64,000 bases of DNA, from the NCBI GenBank assembly GCA_019426215.1, contig CM033392.1:41656666-41720665 (forward strand). The letters are read 5' to 3'. This DNA is from Buddleja alternifolia (taxonomy: Eukaryota; Streptophyta; Magnoliopsida; Lamiales; Scrophulariaceae). The position numbers were made by a program, and so were the translations under genes. The notes beneath the pieces are model-generated. The model was not told the DNA's origin. It made no database searches and saw nothing but the letters and a program-made list of their open reading frames with translations. Below are positions 11,302-23,857 of the stretch, piece by piece (the first letter of the stretch is position 1; each line of letters begins with the position of its first letter).

Positions 11302-13481
11302 ATGAAATTTTCAAAAGTACCTAAGTTGACTGAGTCAAATTATGACTAATGGAAAGTCAAAGCTTTTACTTATTTGTGTTTGTGTGATGATGAAATGTGT
11401 GACATCATTTCAGATGGTCCAATCCAAATTCTTAAAGTCATCACTAGAGCGCCTGGAGCCACAGAGGAAACCCCCGACGGTTATGTGGAAAATCCTAAGC
11501 ATGAATGGTCCTCAGATGAGCGTCGAAGAGCAAATTTGAACAATGTTGGACGGAACGCTCTGTATACAGCCATCAGTGATAACGATAACTTATTTAACAT
11601 GGTCAAGTCGTGCTCTACGACTAAAGAAATATGGGATAAGTTAGCTACAATATGTGGTGGCTTAACACAAATCAAGGAAAACAAGCTTTCGATTGCCAAG
11701 GAAAAGTTAAACAGTTTTAAGATGTTGCCCAATGAGACGCTAGAGCAATTTGACATAAGATTTACTGCTCTTGTTACAGAATTAACATCTTTAGGCATGG
11801 ATTTACAAAACAGAGAAATGGTGGATAAGATTTTCAGAAGTCTCCCAAGTAGATTTTTTATGAAAACAACAGCAATGAGAGTATCAAACATATTGGATCC
11901 TCTAACTGCAGAAGATGCTTTTTTAGAACTCAAAGCGTCTGAGTTTGAGTTAAATTCGGCAAGCGACGTAGTGAGTAGTCCAGTGATAGATTTTGGAGCG
12001 CTAATAGCATCAATTAAAGGAAAGTCGTGTAATAAAGGAAAAGCTTCGGATATGAGTGAGGAAGAGGAACTAGCGCTATTGAATAGATTTAGAAAGTTCT
12101 TGAGATATGAAATGAAAGGAAAAGGTTCCAGGCATCAAGTACAGAGTTCATATCGAACGCCTCCTCCAGTTCAAAAATAGTATCAAGTGCCTCAATACTC
12201 TACCCCTTCTCCCCCAACACCAATTCAGTACCAAGCATCTTCTCCGCAAGATCTCTCAGTGCCAGTGGTCTCAAAACCAAAAACTGCAAGATTAACAAAT
12301 GAACAAAAGATGAAAACTAATCTTTGTTATAATTGCAGGAAACCAGGGCACTACCAGGTAAATTGCCCTTATCCAAACATATCTAAGCCCACAAGGCAGG
12401 ATTACTTGGATAGAAACCAATTCAGGAGCAACCTTTGTCAACAAGGTTTGCTATCGGAGTCAGAGCCAACGTCCGCACCTGAAGATTTGGAGTCTTCAGA
12501 GGAGAATAGTCATGATGATGAGCCAGTGGATGACCTAGTGGTTATTTGTCTCATGGAGAGAGACGATGAAGCGTCCCCTGAGATAAACACTGAAATTTCT
12601 TACCTCTCTATTGTGAAGAATTACTTGACAAAGTAAGAGAATATTATAAATATTGACAAGATGCCGCCAAATTATAGCAAAACCACTTCGATATCATTTC
12701 AGCGCTCAAGAGTGATAATGTGCTGCTTAAGGCAGAGTTGCAGATTCAGCAATAATGCAATGGGAAGAACCAATCTCTTTAGAGTGAAATTACTCAATTA
12801 AAAAGTGATCTTGATATAATAGTTAAGAGAAAAGCTGAGCTGATTGCTAGACTTGCTAAATTAGAGCAACTCGTCTCATCATTATCTAAAGCGTCAAGAA
12901 AGCTAGACAATGTGACTGAAGTAACGAGATTATTTAGTGAAAAGACCAGTTTAGGATGGAATAAATTCGATAAACAACCAAATAAAGCTAATGTTATGGT
13001 GAACAACAAAGGAAAGAGTGTATTCTTTGTTGGGAAAGGTTCAAAAATTCAAACACATGTTGAACCGAAAGACAATGGTACAAGGCCAAATGAGAAAGTT
13101 AACGTTGACTTAGGCAAGGAAAAGACAGTAGCCAATGCTTCACAAAGAAAGGTTCATCCAAACACTCAAAAGGCTAAGGATAAATCTTACCACTGTAAGA
13201 AAAGCGCTAGACACCAAGCACCAAAAGTGCACCCTAAGCCAGGGCCAAGGAAATACCAGCTTCAATATCCACAACAGTCAAGGTCATATTGTCGATACTA
13301 TGATGATTATGATTGTGACTATGATTTTGATTACTATTATAATCAAGGATATTACTATATACCCAAGAAGCACAGACAACACAAGGTGAAACCCAAAAAG
13401 TCTAATCATCCCGCAATGAAGACTAGGCAAATATGGGTTCCTAAAGTTGTAATTCAAACTAACGCTAATAACGTGAAATGA
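11302..13481 (+). pseudogene. gag of element A
   Basis: Translation from ATG 11302 gives the UBN2-type copia gag: KLTESNYD, then the capsid region (YVENPKHEW, ANLNNVGRNALYTAI, KEIWDKLA, KENKLSIAKEKLNSFKM, ETLEQFDIRFTALVTEL, KIFRSLPSRF). A Pro/Gln-rich linker and one CCHC zinc knuckle (LCYNCRKPGHYQVNCP, 12322-12369) follow. A long Sirevirus-type extension follows the knuckle, with an acidic stretch, a coiled coil around 12785-12905 and a Tyr/Asp-rich tail (YYDDYDCDYDFDYYY). Stops at 11347 and 12178 and frame breaks after 12636 inactivate it. The tail and coiled coil have close counterparts in element B. Confidence 0.88.
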
Positions 13482-13528
13482 CCCAAGTTACAATAGGTAC
13501 TTAAAAAGAAATATAACTTCCCTTTTGA

Positions 13529-14321
13529 TTGCAGGTACTTAGAGCTAGAGATGATACATCTGTTTGGTACATCGATAGTGGGTCGTCAAGGCATATCATA
13601 GGCTCCAAGGATCTCTTGATCAACTATCGAGCTACCAATGGTCCTCATGTTTTATTTGGTGACAACTCCAAAGCTAAAACCAAAGGCATATGTACTATGC
13701 ATAGGAGGAACATCATGATAAGTGATGTTTATTATGTTGAGGGTCTTAAGCATAAGTCAATTTTGTGATAAAGACTTTGAAGTCAAATTTTCAAGTGAGT
13801 GTTGCTATATTAATGATGCTAAGATTGGATCTACTAAATTAAAAGGAAAAAGAACAAACATTATGTATTTGGTAGATTGGGGTTCAACAATAAATAAAAA
13901 CCCTACATGTTTTGTGGTTAAAAGTGAATCTAAAATGGGTTGGTTATGGCATACAAAAATGAATCACCTCAACTTTAAAACAATCTCTCAAGTTATAACG
14001 TTAAATCTTGTAGAGGAATTACCTAAAGGACCATTTCACAAGGATCATTTTTGTGATGCTTGTTAAATGGGCAAACAAGTTAAATCATCTTTCAAGAGAA
14101 AACCTTGTCTATCTACCTAGAATACTTGAACTACTTTACATGAATTTGTTTGGACTTGTTCAAACTATCAGTGTAAGTGGTAAAAAGTATACTTTGGTGA
14201 TAGTAGATGATTTCTCTCGATGTACTTGGGTGGAATTTCTTCCATCCAAAGATGAAACACATGACAAGCTTACAACGCTTATTTGGCAACTTCAAACTTT
14301 GAAAAATCCTAAGGTTGCAAG
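13529..14321 (+). pseudogene. protease and N-terminal integrase of element A
   Basis: The aspartic protease has its active-site triad in VWYIDSGSSRHIIGSKDLL (near 13562-13618). A deletion around 13754 removes the segment that reads LLSISEF in B. The integrase zinc-finger region follows (GWLWHTKMNHLNF.., CDAC), then the start of the catalytic core (LFG, VIVDDFSRCTWVEFLPSKDE). A stop at 14065 and a frame change to about 14150 break it. The frame is cut at 14321 by insertion of element B, whose duplicated GCAAG (14317-14321) recurs at 40146-40150. Coding resumes at 40151. Confidence 0.88.
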
Positions 14322-14461
14322 TGTTAGGAATTTCATGTTAGATGTTTTGATAATGACAAGATAGAATTTTATGTTAGACCCCAAATATAATGTAAGTTTC
14401 TGTTTTCTTAGATCTATGTATAAGCGTTTGAAAGTTTGTAATTTTGATTAGGCTTGTAATT

Positions 14462-16375
14462 TGGCACGCTAAAAGCTAACGTGCTATTGTAGCAAGTGCA
14501 CTAGTCGTGTGTAGTAATAAGTGGACTAAAAGTCCGGGTTGTCGAACCACGGAGACTTGAATTTTAGTTTATGATTTTAACAAAAAAAAGAACAAATATA
14601 ATTAAAGTAAATTATAGGTAAAATGCATACAATAAGAACAAGATTACACAATTGATTTTACACAAAGTATAAAGGGAGACTAAGGCACATGCTAGGTTCA
14701 AATTGATCACTTATAGTTATAAAGATTCTAGTTGAAGGATTACGCTTATATTGTTATGGTGATAACTCCGAGGGTAGAGAATAACCGATGTCTCGCGTAT
14801 AAACTCCTATGCTCGTGATTTCCCAAATATTCCTATCCAGAAATCTAACCACTAAACATGCATTAACGTACTAGAGTTCACTCGATTTGAATCGAACAAC
14901 TTCACCCGGGAATCTTTACCTATGTCTAGGGCAATTCCTCATTAGTTACGGGTCATGATGTGAATTTCTTGCACCCTAAGTCAATTTTCTCCCGAAATAT
15001 TAACCTAGGCATAAGATTCTAACATATAGTGATCAAGTATATGCAAGATAGGCAAAAACACAAATTCACATCACATAACAATATAAGAACAACCTCCACA
15101 ATCATCTATGATAAGCATATATCACAATTTGGCCTTACATGGCCCTAGTCTTATGAATTTAGTTCATAATGGATAATATGAAAAACATAAATGAATTAAT
15201 ACACATGTTCATAGACATAATTGAAATGAAAAGCTATAAAAACTCCCTCAAAAGTGAATAATGATGGAACTTCAATTGAATCTTCCTTCTCCAATGATGA
15301 TGATGAATCAAGAATCCTTCTCTCTCCCCTCTTTTCTTCTCTATGGATCGGTCACTTCCTCCCCCTCTTCTCCAAGAATCGGAAATTGATAGTGAATGAT
15401 GAAGAGTATGGGTTCCCCCTCCTTTTATAGCCAAAATTCCACTAAACTATGCATTAAGAATTCCCATTAAAGTTCCCCAATGAGAATTCCACCTAAGGTG
15501 ATGCTTAAAGTTTGGCTTTTAAGATTCCAATCAGCTAAAAAATGCTGAACTTTTGGACCTTAAGAATTCCACCAAGCATAACCATGTGAAAACTTCAACA
15601 AAACACATGCATGCTGCCATTTTCTTGCTTTCCAGCGCAGTCTTAGTATTTTCCTCATAAACTTCTCCACAGATCTCCAAATTAGATGATTCAAGTCCCC
15701 ATGTTGAGAAAAAACATAGATCTACAACGTTCCAGAAGGACATTTTGTCCAATTCGGTCGCTAAGTATACCTAAATTACGTTTCAACATGGAGGTTGTTT
15801 CTGATTTGGCGCCCATAAAGTAAATCTACCAAGAAACACACTTATGACAACCCCTCAACACATGTGCTGAATTATGGCCAAAAGTGATTCTTAACCATCA
15901 TATAATGCTGGAATTTAGGCTGAAAAGGAGTAACATTCGGACTATCCATGCCTAGGCATCACTAGGAGGAAGCTGGGGCGTATCCTGGCACATGTACTTC
16001 TCTGTTCGGCGCAGCAATCGTAGTTCCTTCACAATTATCTCTATAGACCTCCGATTTGGATGTTTCAAGTTCCCATTTGAAGCTAAGACATACATCTAAA
16101 ACTTTGTAGAAGGAAACTTTGTCTAAGTCGGTCTTGAAATGTACGAAATTATCGCTCGAATGTGGTAGGAGATGCATAAACCGCCTAGGTGTTGAAAAAC
16201 ATGCTTGAACTTGTTTTGTACATCGTTTTTCTTCCCTTTTCTTCATGTATTCTCATTTATTACCTGTATTCACTTAACACACCTATTAAATTCAAATGTG
16301 ACGTGATTTAAGCAATAAGTGAATCCAAATCATAAGAATTACGGTCTTAAAAACACGTAAAAACACTTCTTATCA
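14462..16375 (-). repeat. 3' LTR of the Athila-like element
   Basis: A 1914-bp terminal repeat begins TGGCACGCTAAAAGCTAACG on the plus strand and ends CTTCTTATCA. It is nearly identical to 20462-22376. Confidence 0.95.
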
Positions 16376-18016
16376 ACACCCCCAAACTTATCAATTGCTC
16401 GACCTCGAGCAATAAGAGCTATAAGGCAAGACCAACATCATTCAATGGGAGAAAACAAAACAACTAACTAACTCACTTTCGTGGAGTAAACGATTGCACT
16501 TAGCAGGTGCAACAAGCCTTTAAACCTTTGAGTTACCTCAAAGGACGAGTTATAGTCTCGTGAGGGTTTGCATACGATATACCCACAAAATCTTGCAAAT
16601 TTTCAATCCCAACTGAATCAACACATCTCAATATGATCAACAAGAATGAATGGCATAAAATCAACCTTTTAAAGTTCACAAATATATATATACATATCAA
16701 CCACTTTTGCTCATGTGACACCAATACTTGAAACGACTCCCTAGGGTATAGTGAAAAATAAATCTAGGGTATTATAGTAGAGAGGCATCCTTACCAAATT
16801 TTGGACATTAATCCCATATCTATCAACTTTTGATCAAACACAAGGCACAAGAATTATAGAAAATCTCATAGTCATTTAAATTTCATTATCTCAAATATTC
16901 AACATTCAATTCATATGGAATTTCCATTAAACTTCATTAAGGCTAGATCATGTGCAATGTTTTATTCCATTAGGCTTTCTATGACACCCATGTAACAAGT
17001 TTTAGACCAATGACTCCCAAACTAGATAGTTTTGGGGCATTAAGTGTAGAGACACTCCTAAGGATTTAATCACTCGAGTATCAAAGGCCACGAAATAAAA
17101 TTAGATCTTTTAAACAATTCACTTCTTTTGGCTTGAGCATAGCTCAAATTAGCATAATAGTACAGTATATAGGCATCAAACTTTTCACCTCCGGTACGTA
17201 TTCGCCTGACCACTTTTGGTCATACCAAAATTCAACCTTTTCAATTCAATGTTAGCATATAAAATTACTACTCAACTTATAACCTTATGAGTAATCTAAG
17301 TTAATATTTCTGGAAATAATTCCTTAAGTGTCTCAAGATGGTTATCCTCTCAACTCCTCTACCTTCGATTTAAGTGCATTGTGAATCATCTAAAGAATCA
17401 ATTCTAGTCTAAGGTCTCCACGAGCAATTTCAAAGATATATATATTCCATTAAATTCAGATTATTTCAAGAATTCATGCCATTTTTCCAAGTCAATCAAT
17501 TTCAATGCATCAATTGGAAGGACTAAAAATTTTTCATGCTTGATTTTCTCAACAAAGAAGCATATAAACATGATATCAAACAAACTTTCCCCAAATTCAA
17601 GTTAAAAATTAGGATTGCATTTTCAATATTCAAAATGGATACTCTTCTACCCCCAAACTTAAATCCAACATTATCCCCAATGTTGTTACAACATGCATAC
17701 ACAAAGGTAAAAGAACACTTACAACCAAGGATGTTGAAAAACATCCTTAAACTTCGAATACATAATCCTATAGCTTCTCCTCCTCTCGAGTAAAATGAGC
17801 ATGTCCAAATTTGCATCATATCTAACACTTCAACTTTTCAAACCATCAAGCATAAGAAAACATACATGCCAAAAGTGCATGTTTGAACACAACATAAAGA
17901 AACAAACTAAACAAAACAAAAACAAAATCAAAAAGAGAAACAAACTTACAAACTTGGGTTGCCTCCCAAGAAGCGCTAGTTTAGAGTCGGTAGCTCGACT
18001 TTGTGCTCTTTGAGGT
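16376..18016 (-). other. non-coding 3' region and PPT of the Athila-like element
   Basis: On the minus strand this lies between the gag-protease stop and the 3' LTR, where an autonomous relative would encode RT, RNase H and integrase. I see only short frames with no recognisable motif. The polypurine tract (minus strand AAGTTTGGGGGTGT, about 16376-16389) abuts the LTR. Just beyond it a short palindrome, ATTGCTCGAGGTCGAGCAAT, is present at 16396-16415. Confidence 0.7.
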
Positions 18017-20299
18017 TCAAATAGGTGGTCCATTTAACACGACTAAATCCTTGTCATGCCTTCTTTTAGCTCCATGGTCTACTTGCTTCCACTCATATTG
18101 CGGGATTTTGCAATAAGCCCTTTGTATTGGATGAGTCTTTTCAATCTTACGAGCACGGCGATGGGGTGGAATGTATTTCATGCATAAATCTTCTTTTTCC
18201 TCTTTGTTGTGTTTATCATAGGGAATCTCATCCTCCAACTCGAGTGTGCCCTTAGCCTTGCCATTTGCACATTTCTCATCAAGAGAAGGGTTAATAACAT
18301 CGATATTGGAACAAGTAAGATCATCCATAGATGGTTTCCTGTTATTAGAAGCATCAAATATCACTTTTACATCTCCTACCCTCAATGATAACTTACCTTT
18401 TCCCATGTCGATCTTGGCATTGCTAGTGACTAGGAAAGGTCTACCTAGAATCAAGGGCATCTCAACATCTTCCTCCATATCAAGGACCACAAAGTCAACC
18501 CGGAAAAAGAATTTGTCAACTTGTACAATAACATCTTCTATTATCCCTTTTGGTCTCTTAATTGATCCATCGGCGAGTTGGAGGCTCATTGATGTCGGTT
18601 TGGGATTTCCAAGGCCCAACTTCTTGAAGAGAGAATACGGGAGGAGATTGATACTTGCTCCCGTATCGCAAATAAGCTTTTCAAAAGTAAGAGGGCCAAT
18701 GGTGCACGGAATGGTGAGCCTCCCCGGGTCCTCACAAAGAGTCGCCACAATCCTACGGAAAATCGGATCCATATCCTTCTTTTTCGTTTTTTGTTCATTT
18801 GGAAATGGAAGACGAACCTCGATGGGATGATGCGTTGGAGTTGAAGGGCCAGCTGTGGAGGATACAGAATGTGGCGCTTGGGCGTGACAATCGGCGCCTT
18901 GGCGCAGCGACAAGGGCGCCTGGGCGTGGATGGATGGGCGCTCGGGCGCATCAGTGCGAACATTATCACCTTTTACCTGTTCACCACTTCTCAAGGTAAT
19001 TGCATAGCATTGCTCTTTCGGGTTCTTTTCCGTGTCACTTGGTAAAGTTCCCATGGCTCTCTCGCTGATTGTCTTTGCCATTTGACCCATTTGTGTCTTC
19101 AAATCCTTCATATCCATCATTAAATCCTTCATCATAGTACGGAGTTCGTTGATTGCTGAATCCGATTTCTTTATTTCCTCATCAAGACGTTCATCGGTTG
19201 TAGGAGGCCTAACTTGCCTTTGTACATGAGGATTACCTTGCCTTTGAGCTTGATTGTTGATGAATGGAGGCCTTGGTGCTTGATAGATATCGATATGGGC
19301 GTTTTGTGCCGGATTGGGCTTCCTTGGAAAATTTTCGGGCACATGGAAGTTCAATTGAGGTCGATTGGCATTTCCAACATAGTTGACATTGCCAACCATT
19401 GTTTCCAAAACGACTTCTTTTTCCAACTCTTGAACACGAGCAATTTTTTTAGTGGGTGTGATCTCTTCATCATCGGGATAGAGCTCATCTTCCCAGGCTA
19501 ATTGTTCAATCTTGTCCCACACACTTTGGCAATCGAGCCCAAGGAGATCACCACCGGCGCCGGCATTGAGCCTATTTCGGATGCGCGAACGGACTCCATC
19601 ATGGAATCGTAATACTTGCTCGCTCAATCTTAGGTTGTGATCCGGACATTTTCAGAGCATGTTTTTATATCTAGCCCATGCCTCGGCTAAGGACTCATTA
19701 TTCCCCTGTTTAAACTCCTTAATGTTGCTCCTTAGCTCATTGATTTTGGAGGGTGGAAAGAATTTGCTCAAAAAGGCATCGACCAATTGTCCCCATGTTG
19801 TGATGGATTGGGGTGGTAGAGATTTGTACCACATGGTCGCCCTTTCCTTTAATGAGAAGTGGAAGACTCTTAGACGAATTGCATCAAAATCCCGTGGATG
19901 AAATTGGGTAGTCATGAGAGTATCGTCTAAAGTCTCCAAATGCTCATGAGGTGATTCATGGGGCTCTCCATAGAAGGGTTCACTTTGCACCATACTAAAA
20001 ATGTGTGATGGAATGTGATAATTTGGTGCATAGAAATTAGGAAAGACCACGGGCCCCGGTATGGTGTGGACCCTTGAAGGTAGACTTTCCCGGACCGATG
20101 GAAGTCTTTGAGGAGGTGCCGGTTGCATAGCTTGGAATAGATTTTGCAACCATTCCTTGTTTTCCGGGAGATTTATGTCGGGAAAATTCCCATTTGGATT
20201 TAGATTGTCGGCCATTTCTCGAGCTCGTCTACTAGATCGAAGAACACGCTCTATCTCCGGCTCAAAATTGTATAGAGGCTCGTTAGAAGAGCGGGTCAT
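18017..20299 (-). pseudogene. gag-protease polyprotein of the Athila-like element, one in-frame stop
   Basis: Reading from ATG 20299 down, the N-terminal half is a Retrotrans_gag capsid domain (DFDAIRLRVFHFSLKERA, WYKSLPP, WGQLVDAFLSKFFPP, EFKQGNNESLAEAW..). After one in-frame TGA at 19652-19654 the same frame runs on for 536 more codons. These hold LSEQVLRFHDG, a coiled coil, EQCYAITLRSGEQV (typical of Athila/Tat gag) and a retropepsin-like protease with LICDTGASINLLPYSLF and PLILGRPFL. No CCHC knuckle is visible. The ORF stops before any RT. With a single stop in about 2.3 kb it is far better preserved than the copia elements around it. The stop could be a recent mutation; readthrough is possible but unsupported. 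Confidence 0.88.
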
Positions 20300-20437
20300 G
20301 CACCACAAATTATACCTAACAATTAAACACAAGAACAAAATTAGAATAATAAAATAAAAGAAAGGTTACAAATAAACGAAAAACTAAGAATTATGAAAAT
20401 TTAAACAAAAAAAAAATCAAAAACTAAAATGAAAAAG

Positions 20438-20455
20438 TCCCCGGCAACGGCGCCA
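20438..20455 (-). promoter_or_regulatory. primer binding site of the Athila-like element
   Basis: On the minus strand TGGCGCCGTTGCCGGGGA lies six bases inside the 5' LTR. It fits the 3' end of a plant tRNA-Asp, as in Athila-type elements. Confidence 0.85.
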
Positions 20456-20461
20456 AAAACT

Positions 20462-22376
20462 TGACACGCTAAAAGCTAACGTGCTATTGTAGCAAGTGCA
20501 CTAGTCGTGTGTAGTAATAAGTGGACTAAAAGTCCGGGTTGTCGAACCACGGAGACTTGAATTTTAGTTTATGATTTTAACGAAAAAAAAAAACAAATAT
20601 AATTAAAGTAAATTATAGGTAAAATGCATACAATAAGAACAAGATTACACAATTGATTTTACACAAAGTATAAAGGGAGACTAAGGCACATGCTAGGTTC
20701 AAATTGATCAATTATACTTATAAAGATTCTAGTTGAAGGATTACGCTTATATTGTTATGTAGAGAACTCCGAGGGTAGAGAATAACCGATGTCTCGCGTA
20801 TAAACTCCTATGCTCGTGATTTCCCAAATATTCCTATCCAGAAATCTAACCACTAAACATGCATTAACGTACTAGAGTTCACTCGATTTGAATCGAACAA
20901 CTTCACCCGGGAATCTTTACCTATGTCTAGGGCAATTCCTCATTAGTTACGGGTCATGATGTGAATTTCTTGCACCCTAAGTCAATTTTCTCCCGAAATA
21001 TTAACCTAGGCATAAGATTCTAACATATAGTGATCAAGTATATGCAAGATAGGCAAAAACACAAATTCACATCACATAACAATATAAGAACAACCTCAAC
21101 AATCATCTATTATAAGCATATATCACAATTTGGCCTTACATGGCCCTAGTCTTATGAATTTAGTTCATAATGGATAATATGAAAAACATAAATGAATTAA
21201 TACACATGTTCATAGACATAATTGAAATGAAAAGCTATAAAAACTCCCTCAAAAGTGAATAATGATGGAACTTCAATTGAATCTTCCTTCTCCAATGATG
21301 ATGATGAATCAAGAATCCTTCTCTCTCCCCTCTTTTCTTCTCTATGGATCGGTCACTTCCTCCCCCCCTTCTCCAAGAATCTGAAATTGATAGTGAATGA
21401 TGAAGAGTATGGGTTCCCCCTCCTTTTATAGCCAAAATTCCACTATAGTATGCATTAAGGATTCCCATTAAAGTTTCCCAATGAGAATTCCACCTAAGGT
21501 GATGCTTAAAGTTTGGCTTTTAAGATTCCAACCAGCTAAAAAATGCTGAACTTTTGGCCCTTAAGAATTCCACCAAGCATAACCATGTGAAAACTTCAAC
21601 AAAACACATGCATGCTGCCATTTTCTTGCTTTCCAGCGCAGTCTTAGTATTTTCCTCATAAACTTCTCCAAAGATCTCCAAATTAGATGATTCAAGTCCC
21701 CATGTAAAGACAAAACATAGATCTACAACGTTCCAGAAGGACATTTTGTCAAATTCGGTCACGAAGTATACCTAAATTACGTTTCAACATGGAGGTTGTT
21801 TCTGATTTGGCGCCCATAAAGTAAATCTACCAAGAAACACACTTATGACAACCCCTCAACACATGTGCTGAATTATGGCCAAAAGTGATTCTTAACCATC
21901 ATATAATGCTGGAATTTAGGCTGAAAAGAAGTAACATTCGGACTATCCATGCCTAGGCATCACTAGGAGGGCGCTGGGGCGTATCCTGGCACATGTACTT
22001 CTCTGTTCGGCGCAGCAATCGTAGTTCCTTCACAATTATCTCTATAGACCTCCGATTTGGATGTTTCAAGTTCCCATTTGAAGCTAAGACATACATATAA
22101 AACTTTGTAGAAGGAAACTTTGTCTAAGTCGGTCTCGAAATGTACGGAATTATCGCTCGAATGTGGTAGGAGCTGCATAAACCGCCTAGGTGTTGAAAAA
22201 CATGCTTGAACTTGTTTTGTACATCGTTTTTCTTCCCTTTTCTTCATGTATTCTCATTTATTACCTGTATTCACTTAACACACCTATTAAATGCAAATGT
22301 GACATGATTTAAGCAATAAGTGAATCCAAATCATAAGAATTACGGTCTTAAAAACACGTAAAAACACCTCTTATCA
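20462..22376 (-). repeat. 5' LTR of the Athila-like element
   Basis: A 1915-bp repeat begins TGACACGCTAAAAGCTAACG on the plus strand and ends CTCTTATCA. It pairs with 14462-16375. The short minus-strand frames in both LTRs (about 80-95 codons) are not supported as genes. Confidence 0.95.
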
Positions 22377-23660
22377 TAATTTTTATCTTTATAGATTTTA
22401 GACTAAGTACTAGATACCGAATCGCTAATAGAATTCTAGGTGAGTCTATTAGAGAAGAAGTTGAAGATCAGCGTCTGAAGTCAAAAGAAGATGAAGATTT
22501 GATCTTAGCGACTGTCAAACGCTAAAGGACTATTTCAGGATTCACGGATCAAGCGCTTAAAGCACTTCAACGATCAGTATCAGATTCACTTAAAATAAAT
22601 TCTCAAGTCATGAAAGACTTAAATGCAATCATTCAACGGACATTTATTTCCAACAGGAAATAAATTCAAATGCATTAAATGTCTGATAAGTGCATTAAAT
22701 GTGATAAGCTATTTGACTTGTGGGCACGCCACCTTTTGACTAAACTGTCAAAAATTCAGAGTTTTAGCTGCTCCCATCCAATCGGATCCAGTAGGATTTC
22801 AGGAATTTCAGAGAAAAGGTAGAATCACGCGCCGCTTGAAAGGCACGCTCCTACATGTGTCCAACGGACATAATTCCAAGAAATTGCCTATAAATACCTT
22901 CCAGCAAACCCTACACAATATAACAACAATTGAGACATAAGTACATGCACAAGAAAATTTTGCTGAAATTCTCTTTCAAAGAAAAAGCCTAGAAACTCCA
23001 TACAAAAATTCTTCAAGCTTTTTACATACATTCTAGACAGTCACAAATATCTCAAACATCTTCCAAAAAAGAAACCTAAACTCCTATTGAGATATTCCAA
23101 GTTGTTTGATCTTTCCAAAAACAAACAAACTCTTGTGACAAAACCTTCAGCCTTTCATCTGAGTGAGAAAGCTGTTGAAACCCCTTACAGGCATTATTTC
23201 TGAGTGAGAGAAGCTTGTAGAAGAAGATATTCATTAGTGCTGAAATCTGTGTGATCAAGGAGCCCGAGATTATTTTCACCTATTTACTATCTTGTAGAAG
23301 ATTTTGTGTGATTCTTTGAAAATCAACTTAGTAAATTCCCTCCAAGTGAAAAAGGAGAAGAAGGACGTAGCTGGGATTACATCACCCACTGAACCTTATA
23401 TATCTTGTGTTATTTACTTTCATTATTGTCTTGTTTCATATTATTGTATCTATTCTGAAAAAGACAAGCTAAATCTGCTACACGACTATTTAACCAAAAC
23501 AAACGCTAAAGCCTTAAAAAACATTTCCGCTGTGCTAACCCTGATTAAGCGATCTAAGTGTTACCCTACTTTGGTAAATTGCTGAAATCACTAAGTCTAA
23601 GTTATCTTTTCTGAAGCGTCTGACCGAAGCGTTCTAATCTTTAAAAGTGACACGAAATTT

Positions 23661-23719
23661 TTGAAGTCGAAAAAGACTTCAAGGTCTATTCAACCCCCTC
23701 CCCCCACCTTCTAGACCTT
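23661..23719 (+). promoter_or_regulatory. conserved double hairpin with poly-C loop in U5 (element B)
   Basis: Stem 1 is TTGAAGTC-GAAAAA-GACTTCAA (23661-23682). Stem 2 is AAGGTCTA..TAGACCTT (23681-23688 with 23712-23719) around a C-rich loop. The same structure occurs in element A (11148-11181 and 58850-58906), E (33488-33523) and the 3' LTR of B. Its role is unknown. Confidence 0.6.
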
Positions 23720-23745
23720 TTCGTATGCCACTTGGGACCACCAAG

Positions 23746-23757
23746 TGGTATCAAAGC
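23746..23757 (+). promoter_or_regulatory. primer binding site, initiator tRNA-Met, element B
   Basis: TGGTATCAAAGC follows the 5' LTR by two bases. It differs at one base from the PBS of A and E. Confidence 0.88.
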
Positions 23758-23857
23758 GGTTGAAGTAGAAACCTAAGCGTTTCCGAGCGTAACTGCTTGT
23801 TTAGATCCATTTTTCTAAACTTAGTCGCTTTAAAATTTTCTCTTAAAACATCTCATT

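Larger units (their letters stand above)
14462..22376 (-). mobile_element. Athila-like Ty3/gypsy gag-protease element
   Basis: A 7915-bp element is flanked by TAATT (14457-14461 and 22377-22381) with LTRs of about 1.91 kb at each end. On the minus strand the order is LTR, PBS (TGGCGCCGTTGCCGGGGA), gag-protease ORF, about 1.6 kb of non-coding sequence, PPT (AAGTTTGGGGGTGT) and LTR. The PBS, the gag type and the protease fit the Athila/Tat branch. There is no trace of reverse transcriptase, RNase H or integrase, so it is non-autonomous. The LTRs differ at roughly 35 positions by eye (about 2%), making it one of the youngest insertions here. Confidence 0.92.
14322..23743 (+). repeat. 5' LTR of element B, split by the Athila-like element
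   Basis: The first 140 bp (14322-14461, TGTTAGGAATTTCATGTTAG..) and the remaining 1362 bp (22382-23743) join to about 1.5 kb, matching the 3' LTR at 38623-40145. The break lies in GGCTTG|TAATT|TTTATC, and the TAATT is duplicated. A TATA box (TATAAATA) is at 22889-22896. U5 ends with the double hairpin and GGGACCACCA. Confidence 0.93.

Noticed and set aside
11481..11933. 150-codon minus-strand frame
   Set aside because: Antisense to the conserved gag capsid region of element A; similar shadows occur antisense to gag of B and E.
18246..18830. 194-codon plus-strand frame
   Set aside because: Antisense to the protease part of the Athila-like gag-protease ORF, whose DTGAS and ILGRPFL motifs fix the coding strand.
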